Shown here piece after piece: positions 1-10,240 of a DNA stretch of 64,000 nt. The translations under genes were made by a program, and so were the position numbers. The stretch is from Hyphomonas sp. (lineage in GTDB: Bacteria; Pseudomonadota; Alphaproteobacteria; Caulobacterales; Hyphomonadaceae), in NCBI RefSeq assembly GCF_013823385.1, contig NZ_PNMA01000001.1, positions 1 through 64,000 on the forward strand, given 5' to 3'. Below the pieces are notes generated by a model. That model worked only from the letters and a program-made list of their open reading frames with translations, searched no databases and was not told where the DNA came from. Position 1 is the stretch's first letter. The number at the start of each line of letters is the position of its first letter.

Positions 1-73
1 CAAACCTGCAGCACTTAGGCGATTTCCAGGAATTTCATCCACCCCCTCCGGGAACGGAGGTATACTCCTTCCC

Positions 74-463
74 ATGTCGCCCCAGATCGCCGCCCGCCTC
101 TATGCCCATGTGCTGCCAGTCTTCTGGCCGTACCTCTGGCTGCAGCTGCGCTGGATCTTCAAACGTCAGGACAAGGAACTCAGGACCCTCCTGATCTCGG
201 TTTCCAAATGGGGCCATGTCCATATCGTCCAGGTCGGCGACTACTGGCGGGCTTACAAGAAACCCAAGGCGGTCAAACCGAGCTGGGACGATCCCGTCTG
301 GGAAAGTCACATCTCTCCAAACCTCGCTAGCATTTTCTCGGAAGACGCCAAAACTCCTCCAACGGACGAAACCTACCCGCCGCACGCTGTTCTCCTCCCC
401 CGCCTGCGGGGGAGGTGCCCCGCAGGGGCGGAGGGGGGAGCCCCACACCCTGACACCTCCTAG
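74..463 (+). CDS. Hypothetical protein with repeat-derived C-terminus
   Basis: A 129-residue reading frame that I do not recognise with certainty. Residues 1-105 look like a real small soluble protein rich in Trp and basic residues (LQLRWIFKRQDKE, then VSKWGHVHIVQVGDYWRAY). I know of similar short conserved hypothetical proteins in alphaproteobacteria, but no function. The last 20-25 residues are encoded by a GC-rich palindromic repeat, so the original C-terminus was probably shorter and the stop has been supplied by the repeat. A GGAGG lies about 14 bases upstream of the ATG, which is rather far. The reverse frame over the same bases is repeat-derived and not credible. Confidence 0.5.
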   Translation: MSPQIAARLYAHVLPVFWPYLWLQLRWIFKRQDKELRTLLISVSKWGHVHIVQVGDYWRAYKKPKAVKPSWDDPVWESHISPNLASIFSEDAKTPPTDETYPPHAVLLPRLRGRCPAGAEGGAPHPDTS

Positions 464-612
464 CCTCACCGAGCCCCACCCCAACCCTCCCCGCAAGCGG
501 GGAGGGGGCAAGTCGCGCCCAGGGGAAAAGTCGCCCTCCGCCGAAACTCAACCTCTCCCCCCACGCAACAGGTCCCCTCCCCATTCATGGGGAGGGATAG
601 GGTGGGGCCCCT
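388..612. repeat. Cluster of three GC-rich palindromic repeat units
   Basis: Three consecutive hairpin-forming units of the short intergenic palindrome type common in alphaproteobacterial genomes. The first, about 388-437, holds a C5-7/G5-7 hairpin followed by GCCCC-gca-GGGGC. The second is a perfect stem, CCCTCCCCGC-aa-GCGGGGAGGG, at 485-506. The third is CCCTCCCC-attcat-GGGGAGGG at 575-596. Related sequence recurs at 59.4 and 60.9 kb. The rest of the gap up to 771 shows no gene; it contains only the GGAGAG ribosome-binding site at 761-766 for the next gene. Units could act as mRNA-stabilising or terminating hairpins. Confidence 0.8.
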
Positions 613-771
613 CTCCGCAAAAACGCTACACCGGCCGCGCCCCCGCGCGTTCCGGCCCTCCGCGCTGCCTCTCCCGAAATTTGGCCCGTTCCGCTGCAAT
701 TATGGCACAAAAACCCTTGCCTTCGGGCGCCTGATCCGCACAGTTCGCCCTGGGAAACTGGGAGAGTTCGA

Positions 772-2391
772 ATGAGTGAGAGCAATACGGCGCCTGCGCA
801 GAAAGGTTTTCTCGGATTTGTCGAGAGAACAGGCAACAAACTGCCAGACCCGGTTTTCCTCTTTTTCTATCTGATCGGCGGCCTGGTTCTTCTTTCGGTT
901 GTTTGCGCCGCCATCGGCGTTTCGGCCCCGCACCCGACCCAGCTCAACCCGGATGGCTCCGAAGTCGTCGTGCGCGCCGACAGCCTCCTGTCGGCGGCGA
1001 ATATCCAGCGGCTCTGGGTCGATATGCCCAAGACCTTCACCCACTTTCACCCCCTGGGCTATGTGCTGATCGTGATGCTGGGGGCTGGCGTGGCCGAGCG
1101 GTCCGGCCTCTTCGCCAGCGGGATGCGGGCGGCTGTCCGCGGCGCGCCGGCCTTCCTGCTGACGCCGGTGGTCGCGCTGATTGCCATGATCTCGAACCAC
1201 GCTTCGGATGCGGGCTATGTCGTGCTGATCCCGCTCGCCGGCATTCTCTATGCTGCGGCCGGGCGCCATCCGATTGCCGGGATTGCGGCGGCCTTTGCGG
1301 GCGTTTCGGGCGGCTTTTCCGCCAATATCACCCCCGGCCAGCTCGACGCGCTCCTCTTCGGCATCACCCAGCAGGCTGTGGATAACTCCGGCCTCGTCGA
1401 CAGCCTTCACGTCAACATCGCCGGCAACTGGTTCTTCATCGCGGTCCTGATGGTGATCTATCTGCCGCTGATCTGGTTCGTCACCGACAGGATCGTCGAG
1501 CCGCGCCTTGGCAAATGGGTGCCAACGGCCCAGCAGGCGAAGGATTTCGGCGATGAGGACAAACCGCTGGAGCCTGGCCAGAAGAAGGGCATCCTCTATG
1601 CCGGCCTGGCCAGCCTCGCGGTCATTCTGCTCTGGGTCTTCATGACCTTCGGCCCCGGCACGCCGCTGATCAATGAAGAGGCCTGCGCGCCTGGCACGAT
1701 CGAAACGGGCGATTGCTCCGTCCACGCCACGCTGGCGCCGCTTTACCAGTCGCTGGTGGCGGCCTTCTTCCTGCTGTTCCTGTTTGCGGGCTGGGCCTAT
1801 GGCGCGGCGGCCGGAACGGTGAAAAATCACCGCGATCTCGTCGCCATGATGGCCGAAGCGATGAAGGATATGGGCTACTATCTCGTCCTTGCCTTTGCGG
1901 CAGCGCATTTCGTCGCCATGTTCGGCTGGTCGAACCTTGGCTTCATCACCGCCGTTCACGGCGCCAACGCGATCGAATCGAGCGGCCTGCCGCTGCCGGT
2001 CGTGCTGGGTCTGATGGTGATCTTCACCGGCCTTTTGAACCTCTTCGTCGGCTCGGCCTCGGCCAAATGGGCGCTGATGGCGCCGGTTCTGGTGCCGATG
2101 CTGATGCTGCTGGGCGTCTCGCCGGAAGGCGCAACCGCCGCCTACCGCGTCGGGGATGGGGCCACCAACATCATCACCCCGCTGATGGTCTATTTCCCGC
2201 TGATCCTGATCTTCGCCCAGCGCTGGCAGAAGGATTTCGGCCTCGGCAGCCTCACGGCACTGATGCTGCCCTATTCGGTCTGGCTGCTCCTCACGGGCGT
2301 CATTCTCACGGTCGGCTGGTTCTATCTCGGCATCGACCTTGGCCCCGGCGCCCCGATCAATTTCACCATGCCGCCCGCCCCGGCGCCCTGA
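772..2391 (+). CDS. AbgT-family inner-membrane transporter
   Basis: A 539-residue polytopic membrane protein of the AbgT (p-aminobenzoyl-glutamate transporter / MtrF-YdaH) family. Members import p-aminobenzoyl-glutamate or export sulfonamides and other antimetabolites using the proton-motive force. The length suits the family (about 500-550). Visible landmarks are a short cytoplasmic N-terminus, the segment SNHASDAGYV at about 141-150, GSASAKWALMAP near 427, and DGATNIITPLM from D462; the last two resemble the re-entrant hairpin regions of AbgT structures. The ATG at 772 has a GGAGAG site 6 bases upstream. It stands alone, ends in a strong terminator, and converges on mlaC. Substrate cannot be told from sequence; the folate/one-carbon genes 2 kb away make a folate catabolite plausible but unproven. 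Confidence 0.88.
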   Translation: MSESNTAPAQKGFLGFVERTGNKLPDPVFLFFYLIGGLVLLSVVCAAIGVSAPHPTQLNPDGSEVVVRADSLLSAANIQRLWVDMPKTFTHFHPLGYVLIVMLGAGVAERSGLFASGMRAAVRGAPAFLLTPVVALIAMISNHASDAGYVVLIPLAGILYAAAGRHPIAGIAAAFAGVSGGFSANITPGQLDALLFGITQQAVDNSGLVDSLHVNIAGNWFFIAVLMVIYLPLIWFVTDRIVEPRLGKWVPTAQQAKDFGDEDKPLEPGQKKGILYAGLASLAVILLWVFMTFGPGTPLINEEACAPGTIETGDCSVHATLAPLYQSLVAAFFLLFLFAGWAYGAAAGTVKNHRDLVAMMAEAMKDMGYYLVLAFAAAHFVAMFGWSNLGFITAVHGANAIESSGLPLPVVLGLMVIFTGLLNLFVGSASAKWALMAPVLVPMLMLLGVSPEGATAAYRVGDGATNIITPLMVYFPLILIFAQRWQKDFGLGSLTALMLPYSVWLLLTGVILTVGWFYLGIDLGPGAPINFTMPPAPAP

Positions 2392-2415
2392 GGTCTGACG
2401 GTCTGCCCAAACAAG

Positions 2416-2445
2416 AAACGCCCTGACCGATGGTCAGGGCGTTTT
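2416..2445. terminator. Bidirectional rho-independent terminator between abgT-like gene and mlaC
   Basis: A perfect stem AACGCCCTGACC / GGTCAGGGCGTT with a 3-base loop, followed by T's on the plus strand and preceded by A's that serve as the T tract on the minus strand. It lies between the convergent transporter (ends 2391) and mlaC (ends 2469), so it can stop transcription from both sides. Confidence 0.9.
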
Positions 2446-2468
2446 GCGTTGGCCAGCGGCTGAAACGA

Positions 2469-3095
2469 TCAGCTGCGCTTGCGTGTCTTGATGTCGGCGG
2501 TCATCGCGTTGATCTTGTTGATCAACACATCGGCCGAACCATTGTTCTGGTCGAGCAGGGCAATGAACTGGGCGCGCTGCTCAATGGCGAGCCAGATCAG
2601 GTTGCCGTCAAGGTTGAGGGCAACGTCGACAACCTGGTAATTGCCTTCCTTGCCCTGAACGCGCCAGCGCACGTCCATGTCCTTGCCATCCTGGCGCTTG
2701 ATCACCGTGTTGACGATCGAATCGGTCGGCGAGCGGTCGACAGAATTGCGCACGGTCACAGCTTCGCCGCGATATGCGTCGAGTTCGTTCTCATACACCG
2801 CCATGGCGTAGGCGCGGAACGCCTTGCGATAGCGGGTGAGGTCAGCCTCGCTGAAGCGGCGGCTGTATTTGCCGATCACGAAGTTCGAGATCGCATCAAA
2901 ATCGGCGAACTGGTCCATATACTCGCTGAACTTCTCCGTCCGTTCCTTGGCGGAAAGGGCGGGGTTGTTGAGCGTGGACAGAACTTCGTTGGCGTTCTTC
3001 TTGACGTAAGCCTCCGTCTTCGCGTCCGCGAAGGCGGGAAGGGCGCTTACCGACAGGGTTGCGGCCATAAGGACCGGAAGGATGAAACGCTTCAC
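2469..3095 (-). CDS. mlaC: MlaC-type periplasmic phospholipid-binding protein
   Basis: A 208-residue protein of the MlaC/Ttg2D/HpnM family, the soluble carrier that shuttles phospholipids between the outer-membrane MlaA complex and the inner-membrane MlaFEDB transporter. A GTG start at 3095 is preferred over the longer upstream frame. It places a GAGGAG ribosome-binding site 8 bases upstream and starts directly with a signal peptide, VKRFILPVLMAATLSVSALPAF-type, ending at an AFA-D cleavage site. The mature part has the family pattern SNFVIGKYSRRFSEADLTRY. It follows mlaA with a 4-base gap, so the two are co-transcribed. The ABC transporter components are not in this window. Confidence 0.88.
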   Translation of the reverse strand: MKRFILPVLMAATLSVSALPAFADAKTEAYVKKNANEVLSTLNNPALSAKERTEKFSEYMDQFADFDAISNFVIGKYSRRFSEADLTRYRKAFRAYAMAVYENELDAYRGEAVTVRNSVDRSPTDSIVNTVIKRQDGKDMDVRWRVQGKEGNYQVVDVALNLDGNLIWLAIEQRAQFIALLDQNNGSADVLINKINAMTADIKTRKRS

Positions 3096-3099
3096 TGTG

Positions 3100-3912
3100 T
3101 TACTCCTCTTCAGGGGCGGCCCCGACATTTTCATCTCCGAACAGTTCGTCGTCGTAATCGTCGAATGCGTCGAAATCAGGGAGGTCATCATAGGCGGTGG
3201 CTTCGTTCACCCTCCCATTAAGAATCTCTGCCTGACGCGAAGATGAATAAATCCGTCTAAGGGCAATATAGGGTTCGGGTTGAGCATTCAGCGTGTTGAT
3301 CTGGTCTTCCAGCCTCACGCGGGTATTGAGGGCGCCGACGATGCCGAGGCCGGCGCGGATGGCGAGGTCTGTGTCATCGTCATTGTCGAGCTGTACCCAG
3401 GTCAACGGGTCGATGGCGCGGTCCACACCAAAGCCGGTCAGGTCGCGCGGTGTGGTGGGGCCCAGCACCGGCAGAACGAGGTAAGGGCCGCTTTCCACCC
3501 CCCAGACGGCGAGCGTCTGGCCGAAATCCTCGTTGTGACGGTCGAGCCCCATATGTGTGGCGGCGTCCCACAGGCCGAGGAGGCCGATGGTGGTGTTGAT
3601 TCCAAAGCGGGCGAAGGTCGTTCCGGCACGGTCTGGCTCGCCCTGAAGCACGTCATTGGCGAAGATGACCGGGCCGCGCAGGTTGCGCAGGAAGTCGGTC
3701 ACCCGGTCGCGGGCAAATTCGGGGGTTACCGTCTTGTAGGCGGTTGCGGCCGGGTCCAGCGCGTATTTGTCGAGCCCGTTATTGAAGGCGAACATCTTGC
3801 GGTTAAAGCCCTCATACGGGTCCGCAATGTCATTGGCGCCGGCAGCGGGTGTCGAAGCGCAGGCGGCAAGTGCAACCGCAAGCAGTGCGGCACCGGGGAG
3901 GGCGGGTTTCAT
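3100..3912 (-). CDS. mlaA: MlaA/VacJ outer-membrane lipoprotein
   Basis: A 270-residue lipoprotein of the MlaA (VacJ) family, which removes mislocalised phospholipid from the outer leaflet of the outer membrane. The signal peptide ends in the lipobox LAAC with the lipidated Cys at 18. The family signature DPYEGFNRKMFAFNNGLDKY follows at about residue 31, and the core includes INTTIGLLGLWD and GPYLVLPVLGP. The C-terminal 30 residues are strongly acidic (EEE end), as often seen in alphaproteobacterial VacJ. It is the first gene of the mlaA-mlaC unit. Its upstream region carries two closely spaced palindromes (3983-4043) that may be its operator. Confidence 0.93.
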   Translation of the reverse strand: MKPALPGAALLAVALAACASTPAAGANDIADPYEGFNRKMFAFNNGLDKYALDPAATAYKTVTPEFARDRVTDFLRNLRGPVIFANDVLQGEPDRAGTTFARFGINTTIGLLGLWDAATHMGLDRHNEDFGQTLAVWGVESGPYLVLPVLGPTTPRDLTGFGVDRAIDPLTWVQLDNDDDTDLAIRAGLGIVGALNTRVRLEDQINTLNAQPEPYIALRRIYSSSRQAEILNGRVNEATAYDDLPDFDAFDDYDDELFGDENVGAAPEEE

Positions 3913-3982
3913 GCAGTCAATATTCCTGAAGTGACGACATACGGCGGACGGTGGCAGGCAATTGTGGCTTCTGGGAGGAGTA

Positions 3983-4043
3983 AGTCATCAGCTGTTGACC
4001 TGCCTATGCTGCGAAGTTCGGAATAAGTCAACAGGTGATGACT
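3983..4043. promoter_or_regulatory. Twin near-palindromic operator upstream of mlaA
   Basis: Two 16-base imperfect palindromes, GTCATCAGCTGTTGAC (3984-3999) and GTCAACAGGTGATGAC (4027-4042), are separated by 27 bases and together form a 17-base inverted repeat with one mismatch. Each fits GTCAWCASSTGWTGAC. Read on the minus strand, a TTGACT -35-like hexamer lies in the right-hand copy, with CATAGG 17 bases downstream as a possible -10. The palindromes would then flank the mlaA promoter. This is inferred; the binding protein is unknown. The remainder of the 3913-4189 gap shows no gene. Confidence 0.5.
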
Positions 4044-4189
4044 AAGATAGTGAATGAGCGTGGCAGAGAGATGGCATGTGGTTTTCCTGCTTCAACCTGA
4101 CGCCCCGAAAAATGGCTGGGAACGTGTCTTTCATGCCATATTCATTACCAACTCTAACGAACCGGTTTAGATCAGGTTCCGAACATGGA

Positions 4190-4226
4190 TTGCAAATCAT
4201 ATAAAAGTTCGTTTATATGATTTGCA
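4190..4226 (+). promoter_or_regulatory. Operator-embedded promoter of the methionine operon, probably leaderless
   Basis: A perfect 15-base inverted repeat, TGCAAATCATATAAA (4191-4205) and TTTATATGATTTGCA (4212-4226), with a 6-base spacer. Inside it are TTGCAA (4190-4195) and TTATAT (4213-4218), 17 bases apart, a good sigma-70-type promoter. The expected transcription start 7-8 bases after the -10 falls on the ATG at 4226. No Shine-Dalgarno sequence is present. This is the classical geometry for an autoregulating ArsR-family repressor that occludes its own promoter. Confidence 0.75.
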
Positions 4227-5203
4227 TGAGCGATGCTTTTGACGGACTTCTTGAGCGGCTGCGGGCTGCGGGCGAGCCAACGCGGCTGCGCCTGCTTGCC
4301 TTGCTGCGGTATCAGGATCTCTCGGTGGGGGAGCTTGTCCAGGTGCTGGAACAGAGCCAGCCCCGCCTGTCACACCATCTCAAGGCGCTGTCTGAAGCCG
4401 GCCTGGCCGAGCGCCTGCCGGAAGGGGCATTCGTGTTCTATCGCGCCGCGCGCAGTGGCCCTGGCAAGGAATTGCTGGACGCCCTGTTCAATGCTCTCGG
4501 CCCGGATGTTCCGGAGATCGAGGCAGACCTTGAGCGGCTGCGCATGGTTATGGCAGGCCGTGCAGCCTCGGCCGAGGCGTATTTCTCCAGCATTGCAGAG
4601 ACCTGGGACGCGGTGCGCGGACTGCATTATCCCAATGAAGCCATCGAAACTGCCCTCCTGAACCTGGCCGGAGCCGGGCCCTTCAACCGGATGATCGATT
4701 TTGGAACCGGCACCGGCCGTATGCTGGCGCTGTTTGCGCCGCGGGCGGCAGAGGCCGAAGGCATCGATTTCAGCCACCGTATGCTGACGGTTGCGCGGGC
4801 CAATCTGGAAAGCGCCAATGCGCGCAATGCCCGTGTCCGTTTCGGCAATGTGACGGCTGTTCCGTTTGCCGATTCCAGCGCTGATCTGGTGATCATTCAT
4901 CAGGTGCTGCATTTCCTCGACACGCCAGCCGATGCGATTGCCGAGGCGGGCAGGGTGCTTGTGCCCGGCGGCCGGCTGCTGGTGATCGATTTTGCCCCGC
5001 ATGATCTTGAGTTTCTGCGTACTGAACATGGGCATCACCGCCTGGGCGTGCGCCATGATGCGCTGGCCAGCTGGGCCAGCAAAGCCGGCCTCAGCCTTGA
5101 GGCACCGCAAAGCTTTGCGCCGCCGGAAAACGGCACGCCGGGCCTTACTGTCAATATCTGGCGGGCAACCAAGCCTGCCTCAGTCCGGGAGAAAGCCGCG
5201 TGA
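4226..5203 (+). CDS. ArsR-family regulator fused to a SAM-dependent methyltransferase (SahR-like)
   Basis: A 325-residue two-domain protein. Residues 1-90 form an ArsR winged helix (recognition helix around QPRLSHHLKALSEAGL, 46-60). After a linker, residues 115-315 form a class I methyltransferase with the SAM-binding loop FGTGTGR at 159-165 and a post-motif LVIIHQVLHFLD. Established knowledge: ArsR-type SahR regulators of proteobacterial methionine and S-adenosylhomocysteine genes respond to S-adenosylhomocysteine, and alphaproteobacterial members are often fused to such a domain. Position as first gene before metF-metH and the operator over its own start fit autorepression. An alternative ATG at 4217 lies inside the operator and is less likely. 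The last codon overlaps the metF GTG (GTGA). Confidence 0.85.
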   Translation: MSDAFDGLLERLRAAGEPTRLRLLALLRYQDLSVGELVQVLEQSQPRLSHHLKALSEAGLAERLPEGAFVFYRAARSGPGKELLDALFNALGPDVPEIEADLERLRMVMAGRAASAEAYFSSIAETWDAVRGLHYPNEAIETALLNLAGAGPFNRMIDFGTGTGRMLALFAPRAAEAEGIDFSHRMLTVARANLESANARNARVRFGNVTAVPFADSSADLVIIHQVLHFLDTPADAIAEAGRVLVPGGRLLVIDFAPHDLEFLRTEHGHHRLGVRHDALASWASKAGLSLEAPQSFAPPENGTPGLTVNIWRATKPASVREKAA

Positions 5204-6114
5204 CCCGTCCGGCCATCCAATCACCAACCGCCGAAAATTCCGTACGCGTATCGTTCGAGTTTTTCCCCCCGAAAACAGAGGCGATGAATGCGCGTCTTTG
5301 GGAAACCATCAAGCGGCTGGAACCGATGGCGCCAGCCTTCGTTTCGGTGACCTATGGCGCGGGCGGATCAACCCGCGAACGCACGCATGACACGGTGCGC
5401 CGCATTGTTGCAGAGACGGCGCTGCGCCCGGCTGCGCACCTCACCTGCGTTTCGGCGACGAAAGAGGAAGTGCTCGCCGTTGCCGAGGAATACTGGCAGG
5501 CGGGCGTGAGGCATATCGTGGCCCTGCGCGGCGACCCCCCTGCAGGTATGGGCGCCAAATTCGAGGCGCATCCGGGCGGCTTTGCAGACTCGGTCGATCT
5601 TATCCGTGGGCTGAGGGAGCATCGCCCCGAGCTGGGCAAATGTTTCGAGATTTCGGTGTCCTGCTATCCGGAGCTTCATCCCGAAAGCCGGGGCTGGGAC
5701 GCGGAAATCGCCTTCCTCAAGGCCAAGCAGGACGCGGGCGCAGACCGGGCGATCACGCAGTTCTTCTTCGAGCCGGAAGTCTATCTCGCTTTCCTGGAGA
5801 AGGCGCGGGCGGGCGGGGTGACCATGCCCATCGTGCCTGGCATCATGCTGCAGCCGAACTTCAATGGCCTCAAGCGCATTGCCGGCCTCTGCGGCGCGTC
5901 GATCCCCGCCTGGCTGCACACGCTCTATGAAGGGCTGGACGAGGACGAGGAAACCCGCGATCTCGTCACTGCGAATGTGGCCGCCGATCTCTGCCGCAAG
6001 CTGCAGGCGCAGGGCGTGGAGGACTTTCACTTCTACACGCTAAACCGCGCGGGGCTTGCCCTGTCGACCTGCCGCCTGCTCGGCCTCAATCCCCAATCTG
6101 CAAAGGCAGCCTGA
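5200..6114 (+). CDS. metF: Methylenetetrahydrofolate reductase
   Basis: A 304-residue FAD-dependent 5,10-methylenetetrahydrofolate reductase, making the 5-methyl-THF that MetH uses. Family landmarks are SFEFFPPKTE near residue 19-28 (catalytic Glu in the FEFFPP motif), SVTYGAGGSTRERT, the folate/FAD segment VALRGDPP, AITQFFFEPEVY, and PGIMLQPNF. The GTG start overlaps the preceding stop by four bases, implying translational coupling to the regulator. Three bases separate it from the next gene. It is typical in length (about 300). Confidence 0.96.
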   Translation: MTRPAIQSPTAENSVRVSFEFFPPKTEAMNARLWETIKRLEPMAPAFVSVTYGAGGSTRERTHDTVRRIVAETALRPAAHLTCVSATKEEVLAVAEEYWQAGVRHIVALRGDPPAGMGAKFEAHPGGFADSVDLIRGLREHRPELGKCFEISVSCYPELHPESRGWDAEIAFLKAKQDAGADRAITQFFFEPEVYLAFLEKARAGGVTMPIVPGIMLQPNFNGLKRIAGLCGASIPAWLHTLYEGLDEDEETRDLVTANVAADLCRKLQAQGVEDFHFYTLNRAGLALSTCRLLGLNPQSAKAA

Positions 6115-6117
6115 GCC

Positions 6118-7176
6118 ATGAACAGCAAAGACCGTTTCAAGGCGCTCGAGAAACTCGCCAATGAGCGCATCCTCGTGCTCGATGGCGCAATGGGCACGCA
6201 GATCCAGAACTTCAAGCTGACGGAAGAAGACTTCCGCGGCAGCCGGTTTATTGATTGGGCCATCCCGCTGAAAGGCAACAACGATCTGCTGAACCTCACG
6301 CGCCCGGATGTCATAGGCGAAATCCACCGCCGGTATATTGATGCGGGGGCGGACTTTGTGGAAACCAACACCTTCTCTGCCACCACCATCGCCATGGCGG
6401 ACTACAAGATGGAGGCACTTGCCCCGGAGATCGCCCGTGAAGGCGCGCGGATTGCCAGGGAAGTTGCCGACAAGGCAGAGGCGGAGCTTGGCCGCCCTGT
6501 GGGCGTGATGGGCGCCATCGGGCCGACGAACAAGACCCTGTCGCTCAGCCCGAATGTCAACGATCCCGGCTACCGGGACGTGACGTTTGATGATGTGCGC
6601 GCCGCCTATTACGAGCAGGCCGAAGCGATGGCGCCATTCATCGATGTGTTCCTGATCGAGACGGTGTTTGACACCCTCAATGCCAAGGCGGCGATCAAGG
6701 CGCTGCTGGACCTGCGCCAGGACAAGGGCATCGACCTGCCGATCATCATTTCCGGCACGATCACGGATGCCTCTGGACGTACCCTCAGTGGGCAGACGGC
6801 TGAGGCCTTCTGGAACTCCGTGCGCCATGCCAGGCCCTGGGCCGTGGGCCTCAACTGCGCGCTGGGGGCAGACTTGATGCGCCAGCATATCGCCTCCATC
6901 TCCCGCGTCGCCGATACGCGCGTCATTGCCTATCCCAATGCCGGCCTGCCGAACGCCTTTGGGGAGTATGACGAGACGCCGGATCAGACAGCCGCGCATC
7001 TCAAGGAATGGGCAAACAGCGGCCTGGTAAACGTTTTGGGCGGGTGCTGCGGCACCTCGCCGGGGCATATCGCAGCGATTGCCAAAGCGGTGAAATCGTC
7101 TGCGCCGCGCCATGTGCCGGAATTGCCGCGCGCCATGCGCTTGTCAGGGCTTGAGCCGTTTACGGTGGCGTCGTGA
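6118..7176 (+). CDS. Homocysteine S-methyltransferase module of split methionine synthase
   Basis: A 352-residue protein equal to the N-terminal homocysteine-binding module of cobalamin-dependent methionine synthase. It activates homocysteine on a zinc ion; the three thiolate ligands are readable as C247 (GLNCALG) and C310-C311 ([11 protein letters not shown]). It begins with [15 protein letters not shown], typical of MetH. In many alphaproteobacteria MetH is split into this protein and a larger partner carrying the folate, cobalamin and activation modules. Here the partner is two genes downstream, separated by a small gamma-glutamylcyclotransferase-like gene. The stop overlaps that gene by four bases (GTGA). 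Confidence 0.93.
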   Translation: MNSKDRFKALEKLANERILVLDGAMGTQIQNFKLTEEDFRGSRFIDWAIPLKGNNDLLNLTRPDVIGEIHRRYIDAGADFVETNTFSATTIAMADYKMEALAPEIAREGARIAREVADKAEAELGRPVGVMGAIGPTNKTLSLSPNVNDPGYRDVTFDDVRAAYYEQAEAMAPFIDVFLIETVFDTLNAKAAIKALLDLRQDKGIDLPIIISGTITDASGRTLSGQTAEAFWNSVRHARPWAVGLNCALGADLMRQHIASISRVADTRVIAYPNAGLPNAFGEYDETPDQTAAHLKEWANSGLVNVLGGCCGTSPGHIAAIAKAVKSSAPRHVPELPRAMRLSGLEPFTVAS

Positions 7177-7597
7177 CGAAAGCGGATGTCAAGGCCGGAG
7201 ACCTTTTCATCTTCTACGGCCTCCTGAAACAGGGCGCAGCGGGCGCGCCAAACCAGCTGGGACTGGATGTGGCCGGGGAGTTTCTCGGGCCATGCCGGTT
7301 TCGTGGCGCGATGCTCGATCTGGGCGGTTTTCCGGGCGTGGTGGCGGGCGAAACGCTTTGCCATGGCGTGCGCTGGCGCGTGAAGGATGCAGGCATCATT
7401 CCGGCCATGGACGAATTTGAAGATGTGACGGATGACCCCGCCACATCGCTTTACCTGCGCCGGCAGGTGCCTGTTCTCGACGAGGCAGGCGCGGAGACGG
7501 GCGAGCAGGCCTGGGTATACATCTATAATCAGAAGACGGACGGTTTCGCCACGCTCGCCGATGGCAACTGGCCGCTGGATCGCGGAAGGTCGCGCAA

Positions 7598-7601
<4 letters not shown>
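7173..7601 (+). CDS. Gamma-glutamylcyclotransferase-like (AIG2/GGACT fold) protein
   Basis: A 142-residue protein with the fold signature of the gamma-glutamylcyclotransferase family: FYGLLKQG at 14-21, corresponding to the YGTLxxG substrate loop; a mid-protein segment [15 protein letters not shown]; and an acidic catalytic region MDEFEDV, where E81 or E83 would be the general acid/base. GTG start, overlapping both neighbours by four bases, so it is an integral part of the operon. Family members cleave gamma-glutamyl or gamma-glutamylamine bonds releasing 5-oxoproline. A link to homocysteine, glutathione or polyglutamyl-folate is suggested only by position. It could equally be a non-enzymatic fold member. 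Confidence 0.75.

Positions 7602-10236
<2,635 letters not shown>

Positions 10237-10240
<4 letters not shown>

Noticed and set aside
485-506. CRISPR array in the GC-rich repeat cluster
   Set aside because: Units are palindromic hairpins of different sequence and uneven spacing, with no regular spacers and no cas genes.
700-1959. Long minus-strand open frame (419 codons) opposite the AbgT gene
   Set aside because: It is antisense to a clear transporter gene, is very rich in Arg, His and Gln, and has no recognisable domain. It is a by-product of high-GC codon use.
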